This document shows, in pieces, positions 5,313-5,505 of a stretch of 5,505 nt of DNA. The first letter of the stretch is position 1, and every line of letters starts with the position of its first letter. The notes below the pieces were generated by a model. It did no database searches, had not been told where the DNA came from, and was given only the letters and a program-made list of their open reading frames with translations. Both the position numbers and the translations under genes were made by a program. This DNA comes from Thiotrichales bacterium HSG1 (GTDB lineage: Bacteria > Pseudomonadota > Gammaproteobacteria > Beggiatoales > Beggiatoaceae), in the NCBI GenBank assembly GCA_030378125.1, contig JAUCGN010000116.1:1-5505 (forward strand), in the 5' to 3' direction.

Positions 5313-5505
5313 TTATGCTGAAAGTACTTGTTCCAAACTATCACCAGTATACTTACGAACCATTTCTACCAGTCCCAATTCAGAAATATCACTTATTTTA
5401 ACATAATCACCAGCCAGAGCCTGCTTTAGCATAGCAACTATTTGCTGTTTATGTTTACTACTTTTCATATCAATGAAATCTATAACAATTATGTCACTAA
5501 TATTG
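5313..5505 (-). CDS. RNase E/G-family protein, C-terminal 63 residues (rest beyond window)
   Basis: Translation from the right edge gives IIVIDFIDMKSSKHKQQ near the start, then LKQALAGDY, ISDISELGLVEMVRK and SLEQVLSA before the TAA at 5315-5313. This lines up with the end of the RNase E/G catalytic core (GGLIVIDFIDM ... LGLVEMTRKR...). It includes the Asp cluster VIDFID, which in E. coli RNase E contributes a magnesium ligand of the DNase I-like subdomain. These enzymes cut single-stranded RNA in mRNA decay and rRNA maturation. Two oddities: the usual GG before this strand is SD (NISDIIV), and the protein ends where the zinc-link CPxC and small domain normally follow. It may be a short divergent paralogue or a truncated copy; the missing N-terminal part would decide. 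It may head the transcript of the two downstream genes. Confidence 0.8.
   Translation of the reverse strand, partial: NISDIIVIDFIDMKSSKHKQQIVAMLKQALAGDYVKISDISELGLVEMVRKYTGDSLEQVLSA

Noticed and set aside
1..5505. CRISPR array, tRNA or rRNA gene
   Set aside because: I saw no regularly spaced direct repeats, cloverleaf or rRNA-like stretch on either strand.

Overview
This AT-rich window has the gene content of a gammaproteobacterium. It holds the tRNA-modification GTPase MnmE, an MlaA/VacJ outer-membrane lipoprotein, a signal-peptide-bearing outer-membrane beta-barrel and an RNase E/G-family protein. A histidine kinase of a type I associate with 7TMR-DISM kinases and a short element resembling IS1-family ends would fit a filamentous sulfur-oxidiser-like lineage (Thiotrichales), but that placement is only a guess.

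Layout. (1) 1-1290 (+): mnmE, missing only its first few codons at the left edge. (2) 1353-2513 (-): a membrane-anchored histidine kinase, convergent with mnmE, with no response regulator beside it. (3) 2514-2725: a divergent control region. It has an extended -10 promoter for the kinase framed by a 10-bp inverted repeat, and a candidate promoter for mlaA lying in a second, more complex dyad. (4) 2738-3526 (+): mlaA, with an unusual acidic C-terminal tail. (5) 3527-3834: a 308-bp convergent gap. It is largely occupied by a ~136-bp MITE-like element with ~35-bp inverted ends, probably an internally deleted IS1-type insertion sequence that still carries a ribosome-binding site and the first codons of a transposase. 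(6) 3835-5236 (-): two overlapping genes, a 71-residue Cys-rich membrane microprotein followed by a 398-residue outer-membrane barrel that starts at TTG. (7) 5313-5505 (-): the 3' end of an RNase E/G-family gene that stops before the usual zinc-link cysteines.

How the genes fit together. MnmE is housekeeping (wobble-uridine modification with MnmG). MlaA keeps phospholipid out of the outer leaflet of the outer membrane, with MlaBCDEF encoded elsewhere. The kinase and mlaA diverge from one 212-bp region, so shared regulation is possible but not shown. The minus-strand genes at the right may form one transcript (RNase E/G, then microprotein, then barrel). The microprotein-barrel pair is the least explained part of the window and the best candidate for something undescribed. 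The MITE is the clearest piece of non-genic structure.
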